Shown here: positions 25,163-33,872 of the stretch, piece by piece
Layout: each line of letters starts with the position of its first letter
Position numbering within the stretch: position 1 is the stretch's first letter
Program-made: the position numbers and the translations under genes
Assembly: GCA_041741415.1 (NCBI GenBank)
Contig: JBGSKC010000085.1
Coordinates: 13,282 to 77,281 of the forward strand
Direction: 5' to 3'
Length of the DNA: 64,000 nucleotides
Source: JANQTF01 sp041741415
Lineage (GTDB): Bacteria > Bacteroidota > Bacteroidia > J057
The notes under the pieces: model-generated
The model's database searches: none
What the model saw: only the letters and a program-made list of their open reading frames with translations
What the model was told of the DNA's origin: nothing

Positions 25163-26644
25163 TTACCCAGCTGCACCATCGATGCGCATTTTTTCCGCAG
25201 CGATGATGCCGCTGAGCACGGCGCCGGGAATTCCCTGGCCAGGATAGGCGCTGTCACCGCAGAGGTAGGCGCCGCGATGATCGAGCCGGGCATCCAGCAT
25301 TTGCCAGGGCTTGATACGCATGTACTGCGGGTAGCCCCCCACAAAGCCCCATGCCCTGCCGGTCCACTTCATCCATGCTCCGGGGGTCGAGGAATGGTGA
25401 AACAAAACGTCGTCCGGGTGAACAAGCTCGTGCTGGGCAAGGGTCTTCAGAATGCTGTTTGTGATGGCTTCTTTGTCGTGGAGGAGGGTGTTGGCCGGGT
25501 CTGGTACATGGGTACTCACAGAGGCCACTCGTTCTTCCGGGCCGCATCGCAGGGTGTCGCTGGGATGGGAAAAGCTCAGGAAAATGCTGTGAGAACCCGT
25601 CTGATCCAGCGGTTTTTCCAGGTGAATCTGATGGTGGAGGCAGTCAAATTCCTGGGTTCGGCGCAGGGCCAGGCTCAGCTGAAAGGCGCTGTTGAGCTGC
25701 CTGGAGTCCATCATTTTGGTGCGAAGCCGGTCAACCCGGATATCGCCCTGCCACAATTCCAGCAGGTTGTTGATGGGAATAGCGGCCACCAGATGCTGGC
25801 TTTCAAACTGTTCGCTCTCCTGCCGGAAGGTGGTTTGAACTACGTATTTGCCTTTTTCCTTGCGAATAGAACTAACCGGCTGCTGCAGCCTCACTTCCCC
25901 TCCGGCCTGTTCGATATACCCAACCAGCGCCTCGGCCAGTTTGATCATGCCGCCATCCAATGAATAGTTGCCGTAGTTGGTGTAGCAAAGGGCGGTGGCA
26001 CCAAAGAGCACGTTGACCTCCTGCATCACATTCTGGGCTGTGATCATGAGTTGCTCGTTTACAAAGGCCATAAAACGCTGATGCTGGTGAAGGCGGTGGC
26101 GCTTGAGCAGGTCGTAGGTGCTGGTGAAAGCTTTGGTGGCAAAGGCAAGTTGACGGGGCCGGAAATGCTTTACTGCTTCCACGAGGTCGCGGGCATTGCT
26201 GGGCGGGAAGGCCCGCTGCTGAAGAGATGTTTGCCAAACAAACTGGCTGATGGCGAAGCATTCTTCCCAAAATCCCTGCTGATGCTGTGGACCAAAGAAA
26301 GATTCTGCTTCCACAATCCATTTCCCGAGGTTCTGGTGCCTCACAAGCCGGTCGCCCTCAGGGAAGTGGATGGTCATGGGCACTTCAAGCGTGCGGGCTT
26401 CGAGGGAAATGCCGAGGGTTTGGAGAAGCCAGTGGAGGGGCATGCCGGGATCAAGGCCCACGAGAGTAGTGGCTCCGCTTTCAAAATAGCGTTGTTTGCG
26501 GGGATAGGTACTGGCGCAGCCGCCCGGAAGCCAGTTTTGTTCGAGCACCAGCACCTGTTGGCCGCTTTGGGCCAGAAGGGCCGCTGAACTCAGGCCGGCC
26601 ATGCCTGCGCCGATTACAATGGTGGAGGGAGAGGAGGTGGACAA
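25163..26644 (-). CDS. FAD-dependent phytoene desaturase/CrtISO-like oxidoreductase
   Basis: The 493-residue flavoprotein starts with the dinucleotide-binding motif VIGAGMAGLSSAALLA and continues with VLEQNWLPGGCAS. It ends with the C-terminal FAD segment GAYLCGDSAYPGQGIPGAVLSG. The pattern matches the COG1233 group: carotenoid desaturases and isomerases and retinol-saturase-like enzymes. No other carotenoid genes are adjacent, so the substrate is open. The start is probably the TTG at 26644, because the first in-frame ATG falls inside the FAD motif. Confidence 0.82.
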   Translation of the reverse strand: MSTSSPSTIVIGAGMAGLSSAALLAQSGQQVLVLEQNWLPGGCASTYPRKQRYFESGATTLVGLDPGMPLHWLLQTLGISLEARTLEVPMTIHFPEGDRLVRHQNLGKWIVEAESFFGPQHQQGFWEECFAISQFVWQTSLQQRAFPPSNARDLVEAVKHFRPRQLAFATKAFTSTYDLLKRHRLHQHQRFMAFVNEQLMITAQNVMQEVNVLFGATALCYTNYGNYSLDGGMIKLAEALVGYIEQAGGEVRLQQPVSSIRKEKGKYVVQTTFRQESEQFESQHLVAAIPINNLLELWQGDIRVDRLRTKMMDSRQLNSAFQLSLALRRTQEFDCLHHQIHLEKPLDQTGSHSIFLSFSHPSDTLRCGPEERVASVSTHVPDPANTLLHDKEAITNSILKTLAQHELVHPDDVLFHHSSTPGAWMKWTGRAWGFVGGYPQYMRIKPWQMLDARLDHRGAYLCGDSAYPGQGIPGAVLSGIIAAEKMRIDGAAG

Positions 26645-26772
26645 GAAAAGTTTGTTTAAAGTTTTTATGCAAATTCATAAACAAAGCTAGCCCGGCCTTG
26701 TTCTATGAAACGATTGAAAACAACGGCAAAGAAGTGATTTGCCACACATTGCGTTGTTTTTTCGCAACAGAT

Positions 26773-26829
26773 CCAGGAACTTTCTATTTCCTCCCAACGA
26801 ACAAAGGACTTCTTCGTTGAAGTTCCTGG
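26773..26829 (+). promoter_or_regulatory. Strong two-part stem-loop in the 5' region of the pterin operon
   Basis: CCAGGAACTT (26773-26782) pairs with AAGTTCCTGG (26820-26829), and inside it CAACGAA (26795-26801) pairs with TTCGTTG (26813-26819). The two stems stack on the 3' side, with a 12-nt pyrimidine-rich bulge on the 5' side. The structure ends 13 nt before the ATG of the next gene. It has no terminator T-run and does not match a riboswitch I know. Confidence 0.6.
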
Positions 26830-26842
26830 CTTAAAAAGCTGC

Positions 26843-27253
26843 ATGAAAAAAGTTGCCGTTATTCGAAAGGCTCACTTCAACGCCGCCCATCGGCTCCATA
26901 ACCCGGCATGGGATGAGGAAACCAACCGAAGGGTATTTGGCAAGTGCAATTTGCCTAACTATCATGGCCACAACTACGATCTCGAAGTCAAAGTTGTAGG
27001 CAACATTGACCCCGAAACTGGATACGTGATCGACATGAAGGTGCTCAAAGACCTCATAGAAGAGCGCGTTGTTCAGCGATTTGATCACAAAAATCTCAAC
27101 CTGGATACCGAAGAGTTCAAACACCTCAATCCCAGCGCCGAAAACATCGCTGTGGTGATTTGGCAGCTCCTTCGGTCTGAATTACCTGACACGTTCGACC
27201 TTTTTATCCGCCTTTATGAAACCGAAAGAAACTTTGTGGAATTCCCCGCATAA
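26843..27253 (+). CDS. queD: 6-carboxytetrahydropterin / 6-pyruvoyl-tetrahydropterin synthase family
   Basis: The 136-residue enzyme of the QueD/PTPS family converts dihydroneopterin triphosphate. Zinc ligands are visible: His in FNAAHRLHN and the pair in NYHGHNYDLEV. The catalytic Cys lies in FGKCNLPNYHGH, and the pterin-binding Glu in RLYETERN. The next gene, folE, overlaps by 38 bp and makes its substrate. Whether the product is for queuosine (QueD) or a biopterin-like cofactor (PTPS) is not settled by sequence here, so the symbol is provisional. Confidence 0.88.
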   Translation: MKKVAVIRKAHFNAAHRLHNPAWDEETNRRVFGKCNLPNYHGHNYDLEVKVVGNIDPETGYVIDMKVLKDLIEERVVQRFDHKNLNLDTEEFKHLNPSAENIAVVIWQLLRSELPDTFDLFIRLYETERNFVEFPA

Positions 27254-27944
27254 AAACGGAAACGGTTCTTCCTATCCCAATGGGCACCACCATGATCACA
27301 TGGACCATGAAGACCTGGGAGATCACCACGTCGGCACATCTGTTGACACCCCTCTCCGTGCTGACGCTTTTGAGTTAGACGATGAAACAAAAATTGAGCT
27401 GATTGAAGCCAAGTTTCGCGACATCATGGAAATTCTTGGGCTCGACCTTTCGGACGACAGCCTGAAGGGAACCCCGCACCGCGTGGCCAAAATGTATGTG
27501 CAGGAAATTTTCAGCGGTCTCAATCCCGATAACAAGCCTGCAGCCAAGCTGTTTGAAAATAAGTACGACTACGAGGAAATGCTCGTGGAGCGAGACATTA
27601 CCTTTTTCAGCAGCTGCGAACACCATTTTGTGCCGATTTACGGGGTAGCTCACGTGGCCTATGTACCAAGCGGCAAGGTGATTGGCTTGTCTAAGCTTAA
27701 CCGGATTGTGCAATATTTTGCCAAGCGCCCCCAGGTGCAGGAGCGAATGACCCGCCAAATCGCCGAAGAACTCAAATCTGTTCTCCAAACTGATCATGTG
27801 GCTGTGCTCCTTGATGCCAGGCACATGTGCGTGAGCTCCAGAGGAGTGCAGGACATCGCCAGTTCCACCGTTACTGCCGATTATTCCGGAAAATTCCTTC
27901 AGCCTGAAACCCGGGCGGAATTCCTCCGTTACATTGGGAAGTAG
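27216..27944 (+). CDS. folE: GTP cyclohydrolase I FolE with His-rich N terminus
   Basis: This makes dihydroneopterin triphosphate from GTP, the first step of folate/pterin synthesis. The 242-residue protein has the canonical core from about residue 55. Zinc and active-site motifs are SSCEHHFVPIYG and LLDARHMCVSSRGVQD. The N terminus is odd: residues about 24-38 are rich in His and Asp (HHHDHMDHED, then DHH). The ATG at 27216 overlaps the preceding gene by 38 bp; an ATG near 27300 would drop most of the His-rich part and cannot be excluded. A good terminator follows. Confidence 0.93.
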   Translation: MKPKETLWNSPHKNGNGSSYPNGHHHDHMDHEDLGDHHVGTSVDTPLRADAFELDDETKIELIEAKFRDIMEILGLDLSDDSLKGTPHRVAKMYVQEIFSGLNPDNKPAAKLFENKYDYEEMLVERDITFFSSCEHHFVPIYGVAHVAYVPSGKVIGLSKLNRIVQYFAKRPQVQERMTRQIAEELKSVLQTDHVAVLLDARHMCVSSRGVQDIASSTVTADYSGKFLQPETRAEFLRYIGK

Positions 27945-27969
27945 TAGTAGTTGATAGATCTTTTCCGAG

Positions 27970-27997
27970 CGCGAAGCAATTGCTTCGCGTTTTTTTT
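27970..27997 (+). terminator. Rho-independent terminator after folE
   Basis: The self-complementary CGCGAAGCAATTGCTTCGCG (27970-27989) is followed directly by eight T residues. It is placed 25 bp after the folE stop. Confidence 0.88.
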
Positions 27998-28055
27998 GCT
28001 TCGCCGAGCCGGATTTTTGCGCTGGAGAATTCGCGAACAATTGTAGTTTCGCTGC

Positions 28056-29156
28056 ATGAAACGCGGAACTCGTATAGCCCTCATTCTCACCCCGCTGCTG
28101 CTGGCGGGGCTGGCAGTATATTTTTTCAGCGATATTCTCGTCTATTTTTGTATCGCAGCGGTGCTTTCGCTCATTGGCAGGCCTTTGATGGACCTGCTCA
28201 TGAAGCTCCGGATCCGCACATGGGCCATGCCCGCCGGTCTGGGTGCCCTGATCACCATGGCTGTTCTCATTGGCCTTGCCCTGGCCTTGTTTGCCATTTT
28301 TATTCCGACCCTTGGGCAGCAGGCCGTGAAATTGCAGCAAAGTGTGAGCCTGGCCGACCTGGAACAAGGCCTGGCATCGCCCATCAGCAACGTAGAGGCC
28401 ATGCTGCATACCTACCAGCTCGTGGAGCCGGAATTCAACCTGATGGTCTCCATCCAGGATTGGGTAACCTCCTTCCTTGCCTCTGTCCAGATTTCTGCGC
28501 TCGTCTCCAGCCTGATCGGCATTACCGGCGATGTGTTCATCGGCTTTTTCTCTGTGATGTTCATCACTTTTTTTCTCTTGCAGGAGCGAAAAATGCTGCG
28601 CAACATTATTCAGGCCCTGCTACCCGACGACATCGAAGACAAGGTGGACAAGGTGCTTATGACGATCCGCAAATTGCTGAGCCGGTATTTCATCGGGCTG
28701 CTGATCGAGATTTTGCTGGTTGGCGGCTTAATTTCGATTGGCCTCGGCTTGCTGGGGGTGGAAAACGCCGCGATCATCGGGTTTTTTGCCGGCATTTTCA
28801 ACGTCATTCCCTATGTGGGGCCGATCCTGGGAGCGATTTTCGGGCTTGTGTTTACAGTTATTTCGTCGCTGGAGCTCGATTTTTATGCAGAAACCCTGCC
28901 CTTGCTGGCCAAAGTGGCGGCAGTGTTCATGGTGGTACAAATGGCTGATAATTTCATTTTCCAGCCTTTGATCTATTCGAGCAGCGTAAAGGCCCATCCC
29001 CTGGAAATTTTCATTGTGATCCTGATGGGTGCAAACCTTGCCGGCATCGGCGGGATGATTTTGGCCATTCCTGTTTACACGATTCTGCGGGTAATTGCGA
29101 AAGAGTTTTTCAGCCAGTTTGAGCTGGTGCGGAGCATTACCGGGAGGGTGGAGTAG
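28056..29156 (+). CDS. AI-2E family transporter (PF01594-type permease)
   Basis: This 366-residue integral membrane protein has about eight hydrophobic helices, with paired helices at the N terminus (IALILTPLLLAGLAVYFF and YFCIAAVLSLIG). The family-typical core is FFAGIFNVIPYVGPILGAIFGL near residue 245, followed by PLIYSSSVKAHPLEIFIVIL. The family includes TqsA and YdiK and Na+/H+ antiporter-like members, so the substrate is unknown despite the name. It appears to be monocistronic after the folE terminator. Confidence 0.88.
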   Translation: MKRGTRIALILTPLLLAGLAVYFFSDILVYFCIAAVLSLIGRPLMDLLMKLRIRTWAMPAGLGALITMAVLIGLALALFAIFIPTLGQQAVKLQQSVSLADLEQGLASPISNVEAMLHTYQLVEPEFNLMVSIQDWVTSFLASVQISALVSSLIGITGDVFIGFFSVMFITFFLLQERKMLRNIIQALLPDDIEDKVDKVLMTIRKLLSRYFIGLLIEILLVGGLISIGLGLLGVENAAIIGFFAGIFNVIPYVGPILGAIFGLVFTVISSLELDFYAETLPLLAKVAAVFMVVQMADNFIFQPLIYSSSVKAHPLEIFIVILMGANLAGIGGMILAIPVYTILRVIAKEFFSQFELVRSITGRVE

Positions 29157-29165
29157 GGGAGGGAA

Positions 29166-29825
29166 TTATTCTTCCAACACCCAAAATTCACTTTCACTGA
29201 ACCTAAGTGCAAGCAGACCCTGCGTTTTATTGTAGAATATCCCGCTGCCTGTCTCTGATTGTCCGATGTAGACGTCTTTGAATGGCCTGCCATATAACAT
29301 CGTATCTCCGACAGCACGACTCTGGTTGAGGACTTCCGTTTGATGAAATACCGAAACCTGGCCCCGCCGTTCCTCAGTGAGAATGTTGATTTGCCCTGGC
29401 ACTACACCATTAACCACTGCCTCGACTGTCAATAAGTCAAAAATGGCGATGGAATCAGAATCTTCAGGTTGCTCAAACAGAGTCATCAGGCTAGCATACA
29501 GCACCTGATTTCCAGCGGAGTCAGAAAATACCAGCTCTTCCGACTGAGCGCTGAAAAATTCAATTTGTTGATGGCTAAGAAAGCCCGGATCACACAGGAT
29601 TCTCACCATTTGATCAGCTTCCTTAGGTTCTCTCTCGTTGGAAGAGGTTAAGATGTGTCGGGCGCCCTGCTGGTCTTTGAATACCAGGGTGTCCAGCCCT
29701 GAATAGGGAATCCATTCTCTTGATGCAGTTGTTAAGGGGAAATTGCCCAGATTAACATCCCCGCCACATTCTTCGCAAGAACAGAGGAAAAAAAGCAGGA
29801 AAATGATGGATACGTTGAGTTTCAT
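29166..29825 (-). CDS. Putative lipoprotein of unknown function
   Basis: A 219-residue protein with a lipoprotein signal (MKLNVSIIFLLFFLCSC; the lipid-attachment Cys is in FLCSC). The mature part is acidic and beta-rich with no recognised domain. It is convergent with the upstream permease gene. Likely anchored in the envelope. No homology claim is made. Confidence 0.65.
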   Translation of the reverse strand: MKLNVSIIFLLFFLCSCEECGGDVNLGNFPLTTASREWIPYSGLDTLVFKDQQGARHILTSSNEREPKEADQMVRILCDPGFLSHQQIEFFSAQSEELVFSDSAGNQVLYASLMTLFEQPEDSDSIAIFDLLTVEAVVNGVVPGQINILTEERRGQVSVFHQTEVLNQSRAVGDTMLYGRPFKDVYIGQSETGSGIFYNKTQGLLALRFSESEFWVLEE

Positions 29826-30206
29826 CTGGTGTACTTGATTAATGGGGCGTTTCCTTCGCGATTGATTATTTTACAAACCTCGGAAGGCTGTTTTCGGTGC
29901 AGTGGAAGCTAAATCATTAATTTATCAGAGGACACGTGAATAAGCAAAATAACTCATCTTTTTTTATGATAAATTGTAATAACCGTGGCTATTGTATTCT
30001 TTTCAGCGGCATTACCCGATCAAGGAAAGACAGTTGTGATGAAGGCAAATGTGTACCGAAAAAATCAGCGTGGACACTCAATATAGTGAAGGTCTCAGGC
30101 CTCACCGGAATCCGGCATGCGAAGATAGGGAGCTCGTGTTGGTGCAGATTCTCAAAGCAGGCTCAACTTCAACAACACCTCCGGGAGGTTACGAAGCGGC
30201 TTGCTG
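29826..30206. other. Intergenic stretch without a convincing gene
   Basis: This 381-bp gap is AT-richer than the flanks. A 95-codon frame starting with GTG at 29936 on the plus strand crosses most of it and runs into the 3' end of the opposite gene. It has an unusual residue make-up and no domain. The promoter of the lipoprotein gene should lie at its left edge. I saw no RNA gene. Confidence 0.5.
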
Positions 30207-31670
30207 CTATTGAAACCACTTGAGAGAAGCAGGCAATGCCAACAACTGCACCTGGCTATGGCCGATCAGATGTTCCGGTAAGTCCTTTTGGTCCACCACC
30301 CAAATGCTCCAGCCTTCGCTGTTGAGGCGATCGACCTGCTCTGTGGTTGGAAAAAATTCATACGCCAACGCATCGGTGAAAAACATCAGCTCAATCGGGT
30401 GGGGGGCACCAAATACAACCGACTGATCTGGCAGTGATAGCGATGTTAATTCTGTATGAACAGCTTTTTCTGCAGCCCTTGACTTCCACGGATGGGCGCG
30501 TTCCAACCCATATCTCACCGCCAGCAGGATGATAAGCGTGAACATGGCTCTGGCCATCCAGAGAAATGTTCTGTTGCCTTGCTTTGCCACAGCAAGCAGT
30601 CCCTGATCCATGCCCCAGCCTATAAGCACAAAATAGGCGGGAAAGGAAAACAGCAAATAGCCCTGCATTTTTGTTTTTGCTAATGAAAAGACCAGCAAAG
30701 GAATGAATATCCAGGTAAGGAGGAACGCCAGCGGCATCCTGTTCTGCCCGGAATTCCTCCATGTCCATATTCCCCAGGCCACAAAAAGGTACACCCCTTC
30801 ATGAACGGTGATTCTGATTCTGTCAAGGAAATACCACCACGACTTTCCATGCCCTTCGAGCCCTTCGGTAAAATGCCTGCTGTTAAAGGCTTGTTCCCAT
30901 AGGTATTCCTCAGGATACCGGATCCAGGCAAAAATCTGCCACGGCAACGCCACCACCAACGCTACTGTGCCCAGGAGGATCAAATCAGGGAGAATTCGCT
31001 TCCAGTTGCTCAAAGACAGCCCCTCAAGAATGGCCAGCAAAAGGAGGCAAATAAGTGCAGGAAGCCACTTGGTAAGAATGGCAAGTCCACAGACAACACC
31101 CGCCATAAAAAGAAAAAAATAATGGTGGCGTTTTTGTGCGAGCAGAATAAGAAAAATGGATAATTCAATAAAAAACAAAAAGAACGTATCCACATGGTCG
31201 GTGGCGGTTCTTCCTGCTGCCAGCTCAATTACCAGCCCGTTTACTGCGTGCAGGGTTGCAGCAATCAGCCCTGCCCGATCAGATTTGGTGAGGATCCTGG
31301 CAATGAAAAAAGTGAGCAAAATGCAAACGCTCGATATCAGCAGGGAAGGAAGCCTCATGGCCCACGGCTCAACCCCGAAAATGGCCATGCTGGCGGCCAT
31401 CGTCCACAATGGCACTGGTTGCTTGTGTAGCCAGATTTCGCTCTGGGTCCAGTTTTGATAGCTTTGCTCAAACGGTGGGTCAACGTAGAGCTTGGGTGCT
31501 AGCGGATTGTCAATTAAATGCTTTGCGACCAGGGCATGGTAACGTTCATCCCAGGGATGCAGCATTGGGTCCAATGATGTATATAGCCGCCCGGCGAACC
31601 CCAGCAAAAAAATGAACAGGAGCCAGCTCATTTTGTGAGGGAACCTCTCGAAAATATCCACAGAATCCAT
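30207..31670 (-). CDS. Membrane glycosyltransferase, GT39/ArnT-like
   Basis: The 487-residue integral membrane protein has ten or more hydrophobic segments. The first periplasmic loop has the acidic motif PWDERYHALVAKHL, and EIWLHKQPVPLW with WAMRLPSLL follows, matching the GT39 (PMT/ArnT) family of polyprenyl-phosphate-sugar-dependent glycosyltransferases. A soluble C-terminal tail of about 100 residues follows. It probably adds a sugar to a lipid or protein in the periplasm; the acceptor is unknown. Confidence 0.85.
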   Translation of the reverse strand: MDSVDIFERFPHKMSWLLFIFLLGFAGRLYTSLDPMLHPWDERYHALVAKHLIDNPLAPKLYVDPPFEQSYQNWTQSEIWLHKQPVPLWTMAASMAIFGVEPWAMRLPSLLISSVCILLTFFIARILTKSDRAGLIAATLHAVNGLVIELAAGRTATDHVDTFFLFFIELSIFLILLAQKRHHYFFLFMAGVVCGLAILTKWLPALICLLLLAILEGLSLSNWKRILPDLILLGTVALVVALPWQIFAWIRYPEEYLWEQAFNSRHFTEGLEGHGKSWWYFLDRIRITVHEGVYLFVAWGIWTWRNSGQNRMPLAFLLTWIFIPLLVFSLAKTKMQGYLLFSFPAYFVLIGWGMDQGLLAVAKQGNRTFLWMARAMFTLIILLAVRYGLERAHPWKSRAAEKAVHTELTSLSLPDQSVVFGAPHPIELMFFTDALAYEFFPTTEQVDRLNSEGWSIWVVDQKDLPEHLIGHSQVQLLALPASLKWFQ

Positions 31671-31701
31671 GGCATTAACAGATGGATATTGGGCGGAAAT
31701 A

Positions 31702-32448
31702 CTAAAACCTCCTCCTCAGGAAAAACAGCAAACTGGCTGTCACGCCAAAGTGATCAGCGTCGGTTTCCAGGGCGGGGTCGTTGACGCTCAGGAAGTTGCC
31801 ATTGATGGCCTCGCTGAAGGGAGCATAGTTGGCCGGAGAGAAAAACACCTGATAGGTGGGTTCAATCCGCAGGGAAACCCAGGGCAGCACCCCGATGTTG
31901 ATGGGGGCAATGAGGTTAATCGATGGCTTGTACAATTGCAACACCTGTGGCACTGCTGCCGACGGGTCATAGCTGGATTCAGGCTGTACTATAGCGTTGA
32001 GGCGAAGTTGGTTAATGGCAAATGTTCCGCCAATCCCAAAGCTGAGATAGTCGTTGATCTCAATCAGGTTGCTGGCAAGGCCAACCTGATAGGTGGCACC
32101 CCGAAGCTGATAATCCAGCCGCTGCTCCTGCCCCAGGCTATCGCTGCCCAGCCCAAAGGAGGCTGCGTTGTAGGTCTGCACCTGCAGCCTGATCTCGCTT
32201 CGGCTGCGGTGAATGGCAGCGGCAAACGACAAGCCCTGTGTCCATTCGACCTCAGAAGGCTGGGTGCCCCAGGCCGGATTTGCCGTGTTGAAGCCGTCAA
32301 TCGCATAATTCAACCCCACAGGACGAAGCAGGCGAAGCTGCCCGCCAACCTGCAAAGAGAAGTTGGGCCGGCTCGAAACCTGCCCCGTTGCAGTTGCACC
32401 TGCAAACATCAAAACGATCATCATCAAGGCGGATAGCTGTTTCATCAT
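31702..32448 (-). CDS. Predicted outer-membrane beta-barrel protein
   Basis: A 248-residue protein with signal peptide MMKQLSALMMIVLMFAGATATGQ. Alternating amphipathic strands fill the mature part (for example FSLQVGGQLRLL, INDYLSFGIGGTF, VSLRIEPTYQVFF). The last strand ends in Phe (LLFFLRRRF), as in many outer-membrane barrels. No enzyme motif is seen. It resembles the many PorT/OmpA-like small barrels of Bacteroidota but cannot be assigned to a family with confidence. Confidence 0.65.
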   Translation of the reverse strand: MMKQLSALMMIVLMFAGATATGQVSSRPNFSLQVGGQLRLLRPVGLNYAIDGFNTANPAWGTQPSEVEWTQGLSFAAAIHRSRSEIRLQVQTYNAASFGLGSDSLGQEQRLDYQLRGATYQVGLASNLIEINDYLSFGIGGTFAINQLRLNAIVQPESSYDPSAAVPQVLQLYKPSINLIAPINIGVLPWVSLRIEPTYQVFFSPANYAPFSEAINGNFLSVNDPALETDADHFGVTASLLFFLRRRF

Positions 32449-32577
32449 CTCAGTGCTTAGCTGTTCAGGGTTACAAAGCTAGGATTTCTCAGCGAATGTG
32501 AGCCTTTCCTTTGTGTCCAGATGTGATTCGATGCCTCCGGGTTGGGCTTCCTCCCGGGGTTTTGCTTATTTTTCACC

Positions 32578-33543
32578 ATGAAATCATCTATCCTCACCAT
32601 GCGAATCTTATTTATCCTGTTGCTCACTGGCTGTATGACCCTTCTTCAGGCGCAGGAAGGGCTGAATGCAACTCAATATAAAGCCCTCAAACAGCTCCGA
32701 ATCGCCAACCCCGAACGCGAAACCTACCTCGTGTTTGACGAAGCAGGCTTTATCCTCGACCGCTACGAAATGAAGCCCGCTTCTGTGTTCCGCTTCTCCG
32801 ACAGCTTGGAGCGCCGCCTCTATCTCTACCTCGTTTATCCCGCTGATCGCGAGGATACCGTGGGGCTTTTTCTTTACTACCAGCGCCAGGATCAGGTGAT
32901 TGCCCTGCCGGTGCCTGGCCAAACAGCCGACAAGGCTGCCTGGGCCCTTTACCTCGACGACCTGAAATACACCGGCGAAGCTGAGCCCGGATGGCTGGCC
33001 ACGGTTTCCTTTCTCCTCTCCAAAGAACTGGCCGGCCTGCTCGAAGGCAAAACAGCCGCGATGGAAGACGAAGACGACTACGAGTATTGTTTCCCTTCAA
33101 CGGCTCGCGTGACAATGGCTGATGGCAGCCAGCGGCCCATTGCGGAGGTGCAGCCCGGCGATTTGCTGCTTGGAGCGGATCCCAACACTACCGCTGCAAC
33201 TTTGGTGACCGGGGTGGATCTTCACCGCCGGGCAGTCATTTCCCTGTTTCTTATTGTGGGACTGGAATCTTCGGCACCTCTTGCCACCAGCCAGGAGGAG
33301 CTGCCTGTTCTGCGGCAACTCCAGCTCACCGGCAACCACCCGGTGTGGACAGCCCGTGGCAGGGTGGAAGCAAAGAACCTTCTCCCCGGCGATCAGTTGC
33401 TGGTATGGGCGGGCAACGATATGGCTCCGCTTGTGCTGCTGGCCGTGGAGCCAGATGGCGGCACGGTGGGGGAGGTGTGGACTCTGAACACAGAGGGTGG
33501 ACAGGCGTTTTGGGTGGAAAACATCCTGGTCCTGCCCAAATAA
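32578..33543 (+). CDS. Secreted protein with C-terminal Hint (hedgehog/intein-like) domain
   Basis: From the ATG at 32578 (or 32599) this is about 321 residues with a signal peptide (ILFILLLTGCMTLLQAQ). The N-terminal portion of about 160 residues is unrecognised and may be lipid-anchored through the Cys in LTGC. Near residue 170 the Hint motifs start: YCFPSTARVTMADG, IAEVQPGDLLLG, then LTGNHPVWT and GRVEAKNLLPGDQL. The splice-site-like Cys and the TxxH block are present. The C-terminal His-Asn of inteins is absent; the protein ends WVENILVLPK. That suggests hedgehog-type self-cleavage or a decayed domain rather than splicing. Confidence 0.75.
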   Translation: MKSSILTMRILFILLLTGCMTLLQAQEGLNATQYKALKQLRIANPERETYLVFDEAGFILDRYEMKPASVFRFSDSLERRLYLYLVYPADREDTVGLFLYYQRQDQVIALPVPGQTADKAAWALYLDDLKYTGEAEPGWLATVSFLLSKELAGLLEGKTAAMEDEDDYEYCFPSTARVTMADGSQRPIAEVQPGDLLLGADPNTTAATLVTGVDLHRRAVISLFLIVGLESSAPLATSQEELPVLRQLQLTGNHPVWTARGRVEAKNLLPGDQLLVWAGNDMAPLVLLAVEPDGGTVGEVWTLNTEGGQAFWVENILVLPK

Positions 33544-33872
33544 CCGGTAATTTCGAGTTAGCGAAAGGCTTCGATCCGGCCTGGCTGGCAAAGTGGGAAA
33601 CTGCTGCCGGCCAGGCTGTTTTTTATGACATTTTGCGAATATTCCAGGTTGATCCAGAGAAATTCAATGAGAAATTGGAGGCTAATCCTTTGAAAACGTG
33701 AATGTTGACTTAAATGATCAGGAAATTGAAGCCTGCGGAAAGCAGGTTCGTGGCATTGATCATAAACGTTATTTTGGTTCAAAATTTGACAGACTGCGGC
33801 AGGTGTAGATCGCACCTTTCCCACGTCCTGAACATCCAGAGGGAATCTTTCCTCCCACATACGCCTATCCCG
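33544..33872 (+). other. Gap with possible coding remnant
   Basis: Between the Hint gene and the next real start, a frame ending at 33701 carries a protein-like stretch of about 50 residues (FELAKGFDPAWLAKWE, then VFYDILRIFQVDPEKF) without its own start or a signal peptide. It may be the remnant of a gene or part of a small unannotated gene. The rest of the gap up to 33872 holds only the promoter region of the peptidase gene. Confidence 0.3.

Noticed and set aside
29936..30223. 95-residue plus-strand ORF
   Set aside because: GTG start, odd composition, overlap with the end of the opposite gene, and no domain; more likely non-coding.
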